A DNA stretch of 64,000 nt, taken from Cribrihabitans_A pelagius. Lineage in GTDB: Bacteria; Pseudomonadota; Alphaproteobacteria; Rhodobacterales; Rhodobacteraceae. The notes below the pieces were generated by a model. The model was not told where the DNA came from. It ran no database searches and saw only the letters and a program-made list of their open reading frames with translations. Location of the stretch: assembly GCF_048820915.1 (NCBI RefSeq), contig NZ_JBMERR010000014.1, positions 62,001-126,000 of the forward strand, written 5' to 3'. Made by a program: the position numbers and the translations under genes. Positions 15,866 to 24,618 of this stretch are shown here, in pieces (the first letter of the stretch is position 1; each line of letters opens with the position of its first letter).

Positions 15866-18007
15866 ATGGGCGAATTTACATACGAAAAAGACGCAGACGG
15901 CATCGTGACCGTGACCATGAATATGGACGGTCCCGTGAACTCGATGAACAAAGAGTTCGGGCCGCTCTATGCCGGCATGGTGAACAAGCTTGAGGCCGAA
16001 GCGGGGCTGAAAGGCGTCATTCTGACCTCGGGCAAAGAAACGTTCTTTGCCGGGGGTGACCTCAAGCGGCTGGTGGCGGTCGAGCAGGATCAGCTGCAGG
16101 ACGTGTTTGACGAGGTCGAGGGCATCAAGGCCGATATGCGCCGTCTGGAAAAGCTGCCGGTTCCGGTGGTCGCCGCGATCAACGGCGCGGCTTTGGGCGG
16201 CGGCTATGAGCTGTGCCTTGCATCGAACCACCGTATCGCCGCGGACAACCCGAAATCCAAGATCGGCCTGCCCGAGGTCACGCTGGGCCTGTTGCCCGGT
16301 GGCGGCGGCGTTGTGCGCCTGACCTGGCTGCTGGGACTGGAAGCTGCGATGCCATTCCTGCTGGAAGGCAAGCAACTGGCCCCTGCCGCAGCCCTGAAGG
16401 CGGGGCTGGTGCAGGAGGTTGTCGAGGCTGACGCCCTGCTGACCCGCGCCCGCGAATGGATCCTCTCCGTTCAGGACGACGAGACGGCGGCAAGGCAGCC
16501 CTGGGACACCAAGGGCTATCGTATTCCCGGAGGCGGATCGAACTCGCCCAAATTAGCCCCCAAGATTGCGGGCGCTTCGGCGATGCTGTTCCAGAAAACG
16601 CGCGGCCTGCTGCCTGCGCCGGCCAGGATTCTGGACGTCATGGTCGAAGCCGGCAAGCTGGATTTCGACACGGCGCTGCGCTATGAAACCCGCCAGTTCT
16701 GCGCGCTGCTTGTGTCGCCCGAAGCGAAGAACATGGTCTCGACCTTCTTCTTTGGTCTCAATCAGGTCAATGGCGGCGCCAGCCGACCCAAGGACATCCC
16801 GCGCAGCAAGGTGGGCAAGCTGGGCATTCTGGGTGCAGGAATGATGGGACAGGGGATCGCCTACTCCTCGGCCATGGCCGGCATCGAGGTCGTGTTGAAG
16901 GATATGACGCAAGAGGCTGCTGATCGTGGCAAAGCCTATACCGAGAAACTGCTGGCAAAACGTGTCCAGCGGGGCCGCATGGACGAGGCGAAAGCCGCCG
17001 AGGTTCTGGGCCGGATCAAAGCCAGCGCCGATATGGAAGACTTGCGCGGCTGCGACATGATCATCGAAGCGGTCTTTGAAAAGATCGAAGTCAAGGACAA
17101 GGTGATCGCCGAGACCGAAGAGTATCTGGCCGAGAACGGGGTCTGGGGCTCGAACACCTCGACCCTGCCGATCACGCGGCTGGCGTCTAAAGCGCAGAAC
17201 CCGAAGAACTTTGTGGGCCTGCACTTCTTCTCGCCAGTCGACAAGATGCCGCTGCTGGAGATCATCGCGGGCGAGGAAACCTCGGACGAAACGCTGGCGC
17301 GGGCGTTCGACTTTGCCCAGCAAATCCGCAAGACGCCGATCATTGTCGGGGACAAGACGGGTTTCTTCACCTCGCGCACGATCGGCACGAAGATCATCGA
17401 AGGTGTGCAACTGGTCGCCGAGGGGCATGATCCCCTGCGGGTGGACAACCTTTCCAGACTGATCGGAATGCCCACGGGGATGTTGTCGCTGCTGGACGAA
17501 GTTCAGATCAAGCTGGTGACGGATATCTATCGCACGCAGATCGAAATGGGCCTGCTGGACCCGGCCGAGGAACAAAACCCCGAGGCGCGGGCGATGCTGG
17601 CGGACATGCTGGACAATCACGACCGCCATGGCCGCGCGACCGGCAAGGGGTTCTACGACTACGCAGACGGCGGCAAGGCGATCTGGTCCGGCCTGTCCAA
17701 GTGGCGTAAGGATGATGCCGAGATTTCGGACCGGGACATTCAGGACCGCATCCTGTTCCGCCCGGTTCTGGAAAGCCTGCGGTGTCTCGAGGAGGGCGTT
17801 CTGCGCAGCGCCGCCGATGGCAATATCGGGTCGATCATGGGTATCGGAGCGCCGGTCCACACCGGGGGATATATCCAGTATGTAAACACCTATGGCCTGG
17901 ATCGGTTCATCGCGCGCTGTGAGGAACTGGCCGGGAAGTACGGCCCGCGCTTCCAGCCCCCCGCAATCCTGCGCGAATACGCTGCGGAAGGGCGCATGTT
18001 CCAATAG
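15866..18007 (+). CDS. Bifunctional enoyl-CoA hydratase / 3-hydroxyacyl-CoA dehydrogenase (FadB/FadJ-like)
   Basis: 713 aa from the ATG at 15866 after an AGAAGGAA site. The crotonase domain spans about residues 1-290 (FFAGGDLKRL oxyanion loop, INGAALGGGYELCLASNHRI, PEVTLGLLPGGGG). The NAD-binding 3-hydroxyacyl-CoA dehydrogenase domain follows (LGILGAGMMGQGIAY, then NTSTLPITRLA, FVGLHFFSPVDKMPLLEII). The C-terminal helical domain continues to the end. It performs hydration and the NAD-dependent oxidation of beta-oxidation in one protein. Three of the four cycle enzymes are thus in this operon and the acyl-CoA ligase is divergent. Confidence 0.93.
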   Translation: MGEFTYEKDADGIVTVTMNMDGPVNSMNKEFGPLYAGMVNKLEAEAGLKGVILTSGKETFFAGGDLKRLVAVEQDQLQDVFDEVEGIKADMRRLEKLPVPVVAAINGAALGGGYELCLASNHRIAADNPKSKIGLPEVTLGLLPGGGGVVRLTWLLGLEAAMPFLLEGKQLAPAAALKAGLVQEVVEADALLTRAREWILSVQDDETAARQPWDTKGYRIPGGGSNSPKLAPKIAGASAMLFQKTRGLLPAPARILDVMVEAGKLDFDTALRYETRQFCALLVSPEAKNMVSTFFFGLNQVNGGASRPKDIPRSKVGKLGILGAGMMGQGIAYSSAMAGIEVVLKDMTQEAADRGKAYTEKLLAKRVQRGRMDEAKAAEVLGRIKASADMEDLRGCDMIIEAVFEKIEVKDKVIAETEEYLAENGVWGSNTSTLPITRLASKAQNPKNFVGLHFFSPVDKMPLLEIIAGEETSDETLARAFDFAQQIRKTPIIVGDKTGFFTSRTIGTKIIEGVQLVAEGHDPLRVDNLSRLIGMPTGMLSLLDEVQIKLVTDIYRTQIEMGLLDPAEEQNPEARAMLADMLDNHDRHGRATGKGFYDYADGGKAIWSGLSKWRKDDAEISDRDIQDRILFRPVLESLRCLEEGVLRSAADGNIGSIMGIGAPVHTGGYIQYVNTYGLDRFIARCEELAGKYGPRFQPPAILREYAAEGRMFQ

Positions 18008-18034
18008 GAGCGTTGGCGGGTACAGCTCCAATCT

Positions 18035-18058
18035 CCTTGGCCACTGCCGTGGCCAAGG
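18035..18058. terminator. Perfect 10-bp hairpin after the beta-oxidation operon
   Basis: CCTTGGCCAC, a 4-base loop and GTGGCCAAGG form a perfect stem 28 bases after the fadB/J-like stop. No T-run follows, so it may act as a Rho-dependent pause or RNA-stabilising hairpin rather than a classical terminator. Confidence 0.4.
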
Positions 18059-18166
18059 CAGCACCGGCGCGGGGATGCCAAGCTGTTTGGGCGTTGTGAT
18101 CCGGCCAGGGAAGGCAAAACCCCGAGGGGTGTACACCGCGCATCATGCAAATAGAGCATTTTGCAT

Positions 18167-18241
18167 TTAATCTGAGGCATACCCGGCAGCCTTGATGAAG
18201 TTCCAGCACTCCATTGGGTTGAATAGATCGCAAATATCGCC
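18167..18241 (-). pseudogene. IS630-type transposase C-terminal fragment
   Basis: The minus strand reads GDICDLFNPMECWNFIKAAG then YASD and a TAA stop at 18167-18169. LFxPxECxNFxKAAGY is the characteristic tail of IS630-family transposases. Only the last ~24 codons remain, cut off 4 bases before the IS6 left end at 18246. The 150 bases to its left hold nothing recognisable. Confidence 0.55.
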
Positions 18242-18245
18242 AGCG

Positions 18246-19052
18246 GGCACTGTAAGGCTAATGCGGCTGGCCGCATAAAATGCGACATGGCGGCATGACC
18301 GACGCCCCCCTCTATCGGCGCCGCCGTTTCCCGCCCGAAGTGATTGCTTACGCTGTCTGGCTGTATTTCCAGCTACCGCTGAGCCTCCGGATGGTAGAGG
18401 ATCTTCTTGCCGGGCGCGGCATCATCGTATCGCATCAGACAGTGCGGGCCTGGGCTGAAAAGTTCGGGAGGGAACTCGCAAAAACAATCCGCCGCCGGTC
18501 GGCTGGCAAGCTTGGCGGCAAGTGGCATCTGGACAGAGTTGTCGTCTCGATCAGGGGACGCAAGCATTGGCTTTGGCGGGCCGTTGATCAGGAAGGGTTT
18601 GTGCTGGATGTCCTGGTCCAAGCCCGCCGCGATCAGCGGGCTGTTCTCCGCCTGATGCGCAAGCTGCTGACCCGGCAAGGCCATCCGCTGCGTGTTTTCA
18701 TCACCGACAAGCTTCGCTCATACTAAGCCGCTGGGCGTGCGATCATGCCGGGGGTTGAACACCGCTCGCATAAGGGTTTGAACAACCGGGCCGATACCTC
18801 CCACCAGCCTATCCGAAGGCGTGAACGCATTATGAAACGCTTCAACCCGCCTCGGCACATGCAGCGCTTCGTCTCCATTCACGATCCGATTGCAAACCTG
18901 TTTCACCAGCCCCGCCACAAGATGACATCCGCAGAATTTCGCGAGCTCCGCATGCCGCCATGGATGCGTGGCGCGATATCGCAAATCTCCGAGCCGAGTG
19001 GACATCGCAGCCTGCCCCAGCTTCGGGCAAGGCCGGTTAACTTTACAGTGCC
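18246..19052 (+). mobile_element. IS6-family insertion sequence, 807 bp, inactive
   Basis: The ends are inverted repeats GGCACTGTAA (18246-18255) and TTACAGTGCC (19043-19052), with further similarity inward. The length fits IS6/IS26-like elements. No 8-bp target duplication flanks it (CGCCAGCG left, ATATCAAG right). This suggests that it took part in a deletion or replicon rearrangement after insertion. Confidence 0.8.
18295..19040 (+). pseudogene. IS6-family transposase with internal stop and frameshift
   Basis: From MTDAPLYRRRRFPPEVIAYA the product follows IS6 transposases. It has an HTH (SLRMVEDLLAGRGI), then WHLDRVVVSIRGRKHWLWRAVD with the first Asp and DQEGFVLDVLVQ. A TAA at 18724-18726 interrupts it right after FITDKLRSY. 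The same frame resumes with AAGRAIMPGVEHRSHKGLNN and RADTSHQPIRRRERIMKRF. Near 18950 the reading shifts by one frame to HAAMDAWRDIANLRAEW and ends at TAA 19038-19040. Two lesions make it non-functional. Confidence 0.8.
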
Positions 19053-19159
19053 ATATCAAGCAATCCGATCAGCAGGTGTAACAAGCAGCATAAGTTACGC
19101 CAGATCCTGTCCAAAGATCGGGGTGCAGCTCAGCCATAATGGAGCGAGGCAGTCCGGAG

Positions 19160-20158
19160 TTAGCGAGCGAGCACGGCCTTTTCGAAGCGGGGGGTAATGC
19201 CGAATTGTTTCTTGTAGTGTTTTGAAAAGTGGCTGACCGATGAGAAACCGCAGGCCGCAGCGACATCGATCACGCGCATCTGCGTTTGCTGCAAGAGCGC
19301 GCGCGCTTTTTCGAGCCTGAGGATCGTCATGTAGCTTTTGGGACTGTTTCCCAAATGCTGGCTGAAAAGTCTCTCAAGTTGCCGTGTCGATATACCAACT
19401 TGTTTAGCTATAATTGACGGCGAAACAGGGTCCTCCAAGCATTCCTGCATATAGCCTATTGCTTTCGACAATTTCTCATTCCTGTATTCGACCCGCCGGA
19501 GACTGGCCACAGCCTGGCGGCTGCTCCCCTCCCGGACAGATGCACTCAAGAGCTGATCCGCGACTAGACTGGATGCCTCGGGGCCGGCCTTCTGACTGAT
19601 CAGCGCGGAGAAAAGGTCCAGCGTGGCAGCGCCGCCGCCACAGGAAACGACGTTGGCAGTCTCCTCGAAGATCGTGCAAACAGGATCCAGTTCAAAAAAG
19701 CTCTCTTGGAAAATGGGCTTCATTCTCCAGTGCGAGCTGATGCGCCCCTCCTTTGCGATGCCGATCCGGGCAAGAAATAGTGCTCCGCCTCCCAGTGCGC
19801 AAAGCCGCGCCCCGAGTCTCGCTGCCTGCCGCAACCAAGCCGCGGCCTTGCCGGATTTGGGGTAATTCTGGGAATTGAAGGCGCTGCAAATGACGATGCA
19901 ATCTTCGCGGCGCACATCCGGCAAACCAGTATCGACCGCCACAGTCAGTCCCGAAGAGGATATAACGCTGTCCCCCGTTTCGCTGACAATTTTCCACTGG
20001 AAAAGAGTCTTTCCTGATGTTTCATTTGCGGCGGCCAGTGACTCAATTCCCGATCCCAACTCCAAGGCTGAGAACCCCGGCATCAGCAGGAATACGAAAC
20101 GGTTCATCGTGACCGGACCGCATCGTTTTGATTCTATTTTCTTCTCTGGCCGCCCCAT
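19160..20158 (-). CDS. GlxA/GbdR-like AraC-family regulator with DJ-1/PfpI-type sensor domain
   Basis: 332 aa; an in-frame ATG at 20107 (MNRFVFLLMPGFSALELGSG) is an equally good start. The DJ-1/PfpI-like amidase fold covers about residues 18-195, and the usual nucleophile region reads ALGGGALFLARIG without a Cys, as expected for a sensor. The double-HTH AraC domain spans about 225-325 (SIIAKQVGISTRQLERLFSQ, VIDVAAACGFSSVSHFSKHYKKQFG). The architecture matches GbdR, the Pseudomonas activator of glycine betaine and dimethylglycine catabolism. It lies 15 bases after the dimethylglycine dehydrogenase gene, which supports that role. Confidence 0.82.
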   Translation of the reverse strand: MGRPEKKIESKRCGPVTMNRFVFLLMPGFSALELGSGIESLAAANETSGKTLFQWKIVSETGDSVISSSGLTVAVDTGLPDVRREDCIVICSAFNSQNYPKSGKAAAWLRQAARLGARLCALGGGALFLARIGIAKEGRISSHWRMKPIFQESFFELDPVCTIFEETANVVSCGGGAATLDLFSALISQKAGPEASSLVADQLLSASVREGSSRQAVASLRRVEYRNEKLSKAIGYMQECLEDPVSPSIIAKQVGISTRQLERLFSQHLGNSPKSYMTILRLEKARALLQQTQMRVIDVAAACGFSSVSHFSKHYKKQFGITPRFEKAVLAR

Positions 20159-20173
20159 CGTCCTGACCCCGGA

Positions 20174-22624
20174 TCAAGAACGCATATTGGCGCCGTTGGC
20201 GTCGTAGGCCGGTCCTGCCAGGACCTGCGCATCATAGAAATCGCCCAGGATTTCCACTTGGAGCTTCGTTCCGGGATCCGCGAACCCGGACGCGACGTAG
20301 CCCATAGCCATCGACTTGCCGATACGATGCGCGTAGCCGCCCGAACTGACGTAGCCGACCGGTTCACCGTCTTTGAGGATCGCCTCGTCATGAACCACGT
20401 CGATCCCCTCAACCTCGATGGTCATCGTCACCAGCTTCTTGGATGCGCCGCCGTCGCGGGCCTTCAGCGTTGCCTCCTTGCCGACAAAGTCCTTTTTCCA
20501 GTTGATGAAGACATCCATGCCGGATTCGACCGCGTTAAAGTCGGGACGGTATTCCATCGTCCAGACGCCCCAACCCTTTTCAAGCCGCATCGACAGCAGG
20601 GCGCGCGCGCCGTACCAGCGGTAGCCCAGATCGGCGCCGGCCTCTTCGATGGCGTCTGCCAGGCGCATCAGGTATTGCGGCCTGCAGTAGATCTCATAGC
20701 CCAGTTCACCGGAAAAACTGATCCGGTTGATGATCACCGGCACGCCGCCCACAAACGTCTGGCGGAGGTCGCGGAACTTGAAGGCCTCGGCTGAAACATC
20801 GTCACGCGTGAGCCGGGCCAGCAGCTCCCGCGACTTCGGGCCTGACAGTGCGATGCCGTGCCAGTCGTCTGACACATTTGCATAGGAGATGCCCGCGGGC
20901 AGATCTTTTTCGAACCATCGGCGGTGCGCCTCCTGCATCGCGCCCGAACCGAACAGCATGAAGTGGTCCTCGGCCAGGCAAGCCACCGTCAGGTCGCCAT
21001 AAAGCTTTCCCTTTGGTGTCAGCATAGGTGTCAGCGCCAGGCGTCCGGGTTTGGGAATGAAGCCGGCAAGGATATGGTTCAGGTATTCGCGAACGCCCTC
21101 CCCCTTGAACTCATGCTTGGCAAAGTTCGCAATCTCGATGCCGCCGACAGCGTCGCGCACGGCCTCTATTTCCCGCGCGACATAGTCGTGCGACCGGTTG
21201 CGCTCGAAGGATGGAACCTCATGCGCATCCTCGGGACCGTCGGCAAACCACAGCACATGTTCCAAGCCGAACCCCTGGTCCATCACCGCCCCCTTGGCGA
21301 TCATGCGGTCATAGAGCGCGGTCGTCTTTTGCTTGCGCCCCTTAGGCAGAGTTTCGTTCGGGAAAGTCATCACGAAGCGGCGTTCGTAGTTTTCAGAGGA
21401 CTTGATGGTGCCCCAGTCAGGTGTCGCGAATTCGCCAAACCGCGCCACGTCCATCGCCCAGACGTCAATGGACGGCTCGCCGTCAATCATCCACTCCGCC
21501 AGGGTCAGGCCCACGCCGCCGCCCTGGCAGAAGCCTGCCATGACGCCGACAGCCACCCAGCAGTTCTTCACGCCCGGAACCGGACCGATCAGCGGGTTGC
21601 CATCGGGACCAAACGTGAACGGGCCGTTGATCACATCCTTGATGCCGGCTTTGGCCATCGCCGGGAGGCGTTCAAACGCGGTTTCCAGGCGGTCTGCCAC
21701 GCGGTCCAGATCCGGCGGCAGCAGTTCATGGCCGAAGTCCCAGGGCGTCCCGCCGACTTTCCAAGGTGTTGCCTGGGCCTCGTAGGTGCCCAGCAGCATG
21801 CCCTGCCCTTCCTGCCGGCAGTAAACATTGGCCTCGAAGTCGATCCCGTGCGGCAGTTGTTGACCAAAGTTTACAACTTCATCCATGCGCTCGGTGATCA
21901 GGTAATGGTGCTCCATCGGCTGAACCGGCAACTGAATGCCTGCCATATGGCCCACCTCACGCGCCCACAGGCCGCCGCAGTTCACGACATGCTCTGCATT
22001 GATGGTACCCTCGGGGGTGACAATGTCCCAGCTGCCATCCGGGCGCTGTGTCATACCGGTTGCACCGCAGTGGGTGAAATATTGCGCGCCATGCACCTTG
22101 GCCGCCTTGGCAAAAGCATAGGTCGTGCCGGATGGGTCCAGATGGCCATCCTGCGCATCCCACAGAACCGCATGGTAGTGGTTGGGATCGATCAGCGGAT
22201 GCCGCTCGGCCAGTTCCTTGGGCGAGATGAATTCCTGGTCCAGGCCCATGTAACGGGCCTTCGAGCGCTCGCCCTTCAGGTAGTCATACCATTCCTTGGT
22301 GGAGGCCGCGTAAAACCCACCGGTCTGATGCAGGCCGACGGACTGGCCGGACAGTTCCTCTATCTCTTTGTAAAGATTGATCGTATATGACTGCAGGCGC
22401 GAGATGTTCGGGTCAGAGCTGATGGTGTGGATCCCCCCGGCCGCGTGCCAGGAGGAACCGGATGTCAGTTCGTCACGTTCAAGCAAGACCGCATCTTTCC
22501 ACCCGAACTTGGCAAGGTGAAACAGGATCGAGCAACCAACAACGCCACCGCCAATGACAACGACTTTGGCATGTGACGGAAGTTTCTTTCCGCCGGTGGA
22601 CTCGTCGGTCTGAATAGTAGGCAT
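20174..22624 (-). CDS. Dimethylglycine/sarcosine dehydrogenase-type FAD oxidoreductase with GcvT domain
   Basis: 816 aa. The N-terminal DAO-type FAD domain has the GxGxxG motif VVVIGGGVVGCSI and a SGSSWHAAGGIHTI segment; its His is the site of covalent FAD attachment in dimethylglycine dehydrogenase. A FAO_M-like middle region precedes a C-terminal aminomethyltransferase (GcvT) domain from about residue 430. GcvT-type motifs include SGELGYEIYCRP, GARALLSMRLEKGWG and KKDFVGKEA. It should oxidatively demethylate dimethylglycine or sarcosine and hand formaldehyde to tetrahydrofolate. It is downstream of an mttB-family gene and beside a GbdR-like regulator, consistent with glycine betaine to dimethylglycine to sarcosine flow. 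Confidence 0.88.
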   Translation of the reverse strand: MPTIQTDESTGGKKLPSHAKVVVIGGGVVGCSILFHLAKFGWKDAVLLERDELTSGSSWHAAGGIHTISSDPNISRLQSYTINLYKEIEELSGQSVGLHQTGGFYAASTKEWYDYLKGERSKARYMGLDQEFISPKELAERHPLIDPNHYHAVLWDAQDGHLDPSGTTYAFAKAAKVHGAQYFTHCGATGMTQRPDGSWDIVTPEGTINAEHVVNCGGLWAREVGHMAGIQLPVQPMEHHYLITERMDEVVNFGQQLPHGIDFEANVYCRQEGQGMLLGTYEAQATPWKVGGTPWDFGHELLPPDLDRVADRLETAFERLPAMAKAGIKDVINGPFTFGPDGNPLIGPVPGVKNCWVAVGVMAGFCQGGGVGLTLAEWMIDGEPSIDVWAMDVARFGEFATPDWGTIKSSENYERRFVMTFPNETLPKGRKQKTTALYDRMIAKGAVMDQGFGLEHVLWFADGPEDAHEVPSFERNRSHDYVAREIEAVRDAVGGIEIANFAKHEFKGEGVREYLNHILAGFIPKPGRLALTPMLTPKGKLYGDLTVACLAEDHFMLFGSGAMQEAHRRWFEKDLPAGISYANVSDDWHGIALSGPKSRELLARLTRDDVSAEAFKFRDLRQTFVGGVPVIINRISFSGELGYEIYCRPQYLMRLADAIEEAGADLGYRWYGARALLSMRLEKGWGVWTMEYRPDFNAVESGMDVFINWKKDFVGKEATLKARDGGASKKLVTMTIEVEGIDVVHDEAILKDGEPVGYVSSGGYAHRIGKSMAMGYVASGFADPGTKLQVEILGDFYDAQVLAGPAYDANGANMRS

Positions 22625-22796
22625 GTCTCGTTCATCCTCAGGGATTCAGCTCTCACAGCGCCCGGGAATGGAGTGCGCGCACCCCGTTTGAATCCCAGAG
22701 CTTTTCTAAATGAAAGCGGGGTTTCTGACTTTTAGTGATTTACTGGTCGGCAGCGCGATCGCACCCTTTGCGACCCGCGAAGCGATCCCGTAAGTG

Positions 22797-24356
22797 TTAG
22801 AAGTCTGTTGCTGCGCCACCTTCGGCCTTGCGCTTGGTGACAAAGGCGTCAATCTCGTCCCTGATCGCCGGATCCAGAGCCGGAGCCTCGTATGAGGCGA
22901 GCCGCTTCTTCCACTCTGCGTTGGCACGCTCGATCGCAATCGGCGATCCGGCCTCCTGCCACGTTTCAAAGTTTCGCCAGTCACTCAGGATTGGTGAATA
23001 GAAGGCATCGCGATAACGCGCCTGGGTGTGCTCAGTACCGAAAAAGTGGCCCGCTGGCCCGACCTCGTTGATGGCTTCCAGCGCCAGATCGTCAACACTG
23101 GTCGGAACCGGTTGCAGGAATTCTGCAATCATCTGCAGCAGGTCGATATCAAGGATCACTTTCTCATACGAGCAGCACAGGCCCCCTTCGAGCCAGCCTG
23201 CCCCATGCATGAGCATATTTGCGCCGCCATTGATGGCGCCCCAAAGCGAGAAAACCGCCTCGTATGCAGCCTGCGAGTCGACCGTATTGGCCGCGCATAC
23301 ATTCGAAGAGCGATAAGGAATGCCATAGCGCCGCGCCAGTTGTCCGCCGATATGCTGTGCCTTCATGTATTCCGGCGTGCCAAATGCGGGTGAGCCGGTC
23401 TTCATGTCCACATTGGACGTGAAACCGCCATACATCACCGGGGCTCCGGGGCGCACCATCTGGGTAAAGGCCACTCCCGCCAATGCCTCGGCATTTTGCA
23501 GCATAACTGCTCCGGCAATCGTGACGGGCGCCATTGCCCCAGCAAGTGTGAAGGGTGTGATCACGACAGGCTGGCCCATTTCAGACAAAGCCATCACACC
23601 CTGCATCATCGGAATATCGAGCTGCAAAGGGGAGTTCGTGTTGATGATCGAGAACATGCACGCCTGATCGCGCATCTGGTCGTGTGACAGGCCATGGGCA
23701 ATCCGCGTCATTTCAATCGCATCGGAAACACGCTCCTCACCGAGCGAGTAGATACAATAAGCCTTGTCGGTCAGCGTGATGTAATCCTGGATGCAATCAA
23801 GATGGCGGACAGAGGCGTGAATATCGACCGGTTCGACAGGATACCCGCCGGTCACGTTCAGAACGTTGTGCATCTGGGCCAGCCGCAGAAAGTTACGATA
23901 GTCTTCCTGATTGCCAGAACGCCGTCCCCGGTCCGTATCAGAGCAATTCGGCGCACTTGCCATCATGTTGAAAACAATATTGTTCCCACCCATAACAACG
24001 TTGTGCTGGGGGTTGCGCGCGTGCAGCGTGAACTCCGACGGAGCACTTGCAACGGCTTCGTTGATCAGATCCGGATCGAAGCGCACGCGCACTTCGCCAT
24101 CCCTGACATCTGCACCCGCCTTTTTCATCACGGCGCGCGCGTCATCGTGCAAAACGTCCAAGCCGGTTTCTGAAAGCAGTTTCAGGGATGCCTGGTGAAT
24201 ATGTTCGACCTGATCATCCGAAATGAGCTCAACGGCCGGATAAGGACGCTTGAGTTGGGTGAAGGGCCGCTGCACGATTGCCGGGGCCGGGGCCCCGCCA
24301 TCACGGCGGCGCCCGCGGCGTCCGCGCGTCCCTCGGGACAGTTGGTCAGTTGACAT
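22797..24356 (-). CDS. Trimethylamine methyltransferase (MttB) family protein
   Basis: 519 aa. After an Arg/Gly-rich N terminus the MttB TIM-barrel family sequence runs throughout (SLKLLSETGLDVLHDDARAVM, VMGGNNIVFNMMASAPN, GAPVMYGGFTSNVDMKTGSPAFGTPEY, GGANMLMHGAGWLEGGLCCSYEK). There is no in-frame amber codon in the gene, so it belongs to the non-pyrrolysine group. Members of that group, such as MtgB, demethylate glycine betaine or other quaternary amines onto a corrinoid protein. No corrinoid-protein gene is adjacent. A 207-base structured leader precedes it. It is probably co-transcribed with the dimethylglycine dehydrogenase gene. Confidence 0.85.
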   Translation of the reverse strand: MSTDQLSRGTRGRRGRRRDGGAPAPAIVQRPFTQLKRPYPAVELISDDQVEHIHQASLKLLSETGLDVLHDDARAVMKKAGADVRDGEVRVRFDPDLINEAVASAPSEFTLHARNPQHNVVMGGNNIVFNMMASAPNCSDTDRGRRSGNQEDYRNFLRLAQMHNVLNVTGGYPVEPVDIHASVRHLDCIQDYITLTDKAYCIYSLGEERVSDAIEMTRIAHGLSHDQMRDQACMFSIINTNSPLQLDIPMMQGVMALSEMGQPVVITPFTLAGAMAPVTIAGAVMLQNAEALAGVAFTQMVRPGAPVMYGGFTSNVDMKTGSPAFGTPEYMKAQHIGGQLARRYGIPYRSSNVCAANTVDSQAAYEAVFSLWGAINGGANMLMHGAGWLEGGLCCSYEKVILDIDLLQMIAEFLQPVPTSVDDLALEAINEVGPAGHFFGTEHTQARYRDAFYSPILSDWRNFETWQEAGSPIAIERANAEWKKRLASYEAPALDPAIRDEIDAFVTKRKAEGGAATDF

Positions 24357-24562
24357 CCGATAGCACCCTCATTGCCGGATTTGAGCTTGGGAACGAGAGG
24401 GTTGGGTTCAAGCCCTCTAGTCCGTTTCTACGGACGGAAGCCGGATGAAGAACCAACTCGCAGGCCGCCGCTCAAACTAGCGGGGGCGGCGGGCTTGCAG
24501 GCCCGCCAAGACCCTGAGGCAACATACGCAGATTCACTTCGCCATTTCCAATATGCCGCATT
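24357..24562 (-). promoter_or_regulatory. Structured 5' leader of the mttB transcript
   Basis: Between the predicted start of transcription (about 24563) and the mttB ATG lie three hairpins: 24396-24418 (AGAGGG/CCCTCT), 24420-24435 (GTCCGT, 4-base loop, ACGGAC) and 24488-24507 (GGCGGGC/GCCCGCC). No gene fits here. The length and folding suggest post-transcriptional control. I do not recognise a known riboswitch class. Confidence 0.4.
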
Positions 24563-24565
24563 AAA

Positions 24566-24600
24566 TCCTGTATATAGGAAAAGCGCCGGGATTCGGTCAA
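24566..24600 (-). promoter_or_regulatory. Predicted sigma-70-type promoter of mttB with overlapping palindrome
   Basis: On the minus strand TTGACC (24600-24595) and TATATA (24576-24571) are separated by 18 bases, a good promoter. The -10 box is embedded in the near-palindrome TCCTATATACAGGA (24579-24566). A TTCCAATAT element lies just downstream at 24546-24554. A repressor binding here would block the promoter. The adjacent XRE-cupin protein is the obvious candidate. Confidence 0.5.
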
Positions 24601-24618
24601 GCCCTTCAACAGCGGCTG

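Noticed and set aside
16553..18136. 527-codon minus frame opposite the fadB/J-like gene
   Set aside because: Antisense shadow of a clearly conserved two-domain enzyme; its composition (His/Gln/Arg rich) is typical of such shadows.
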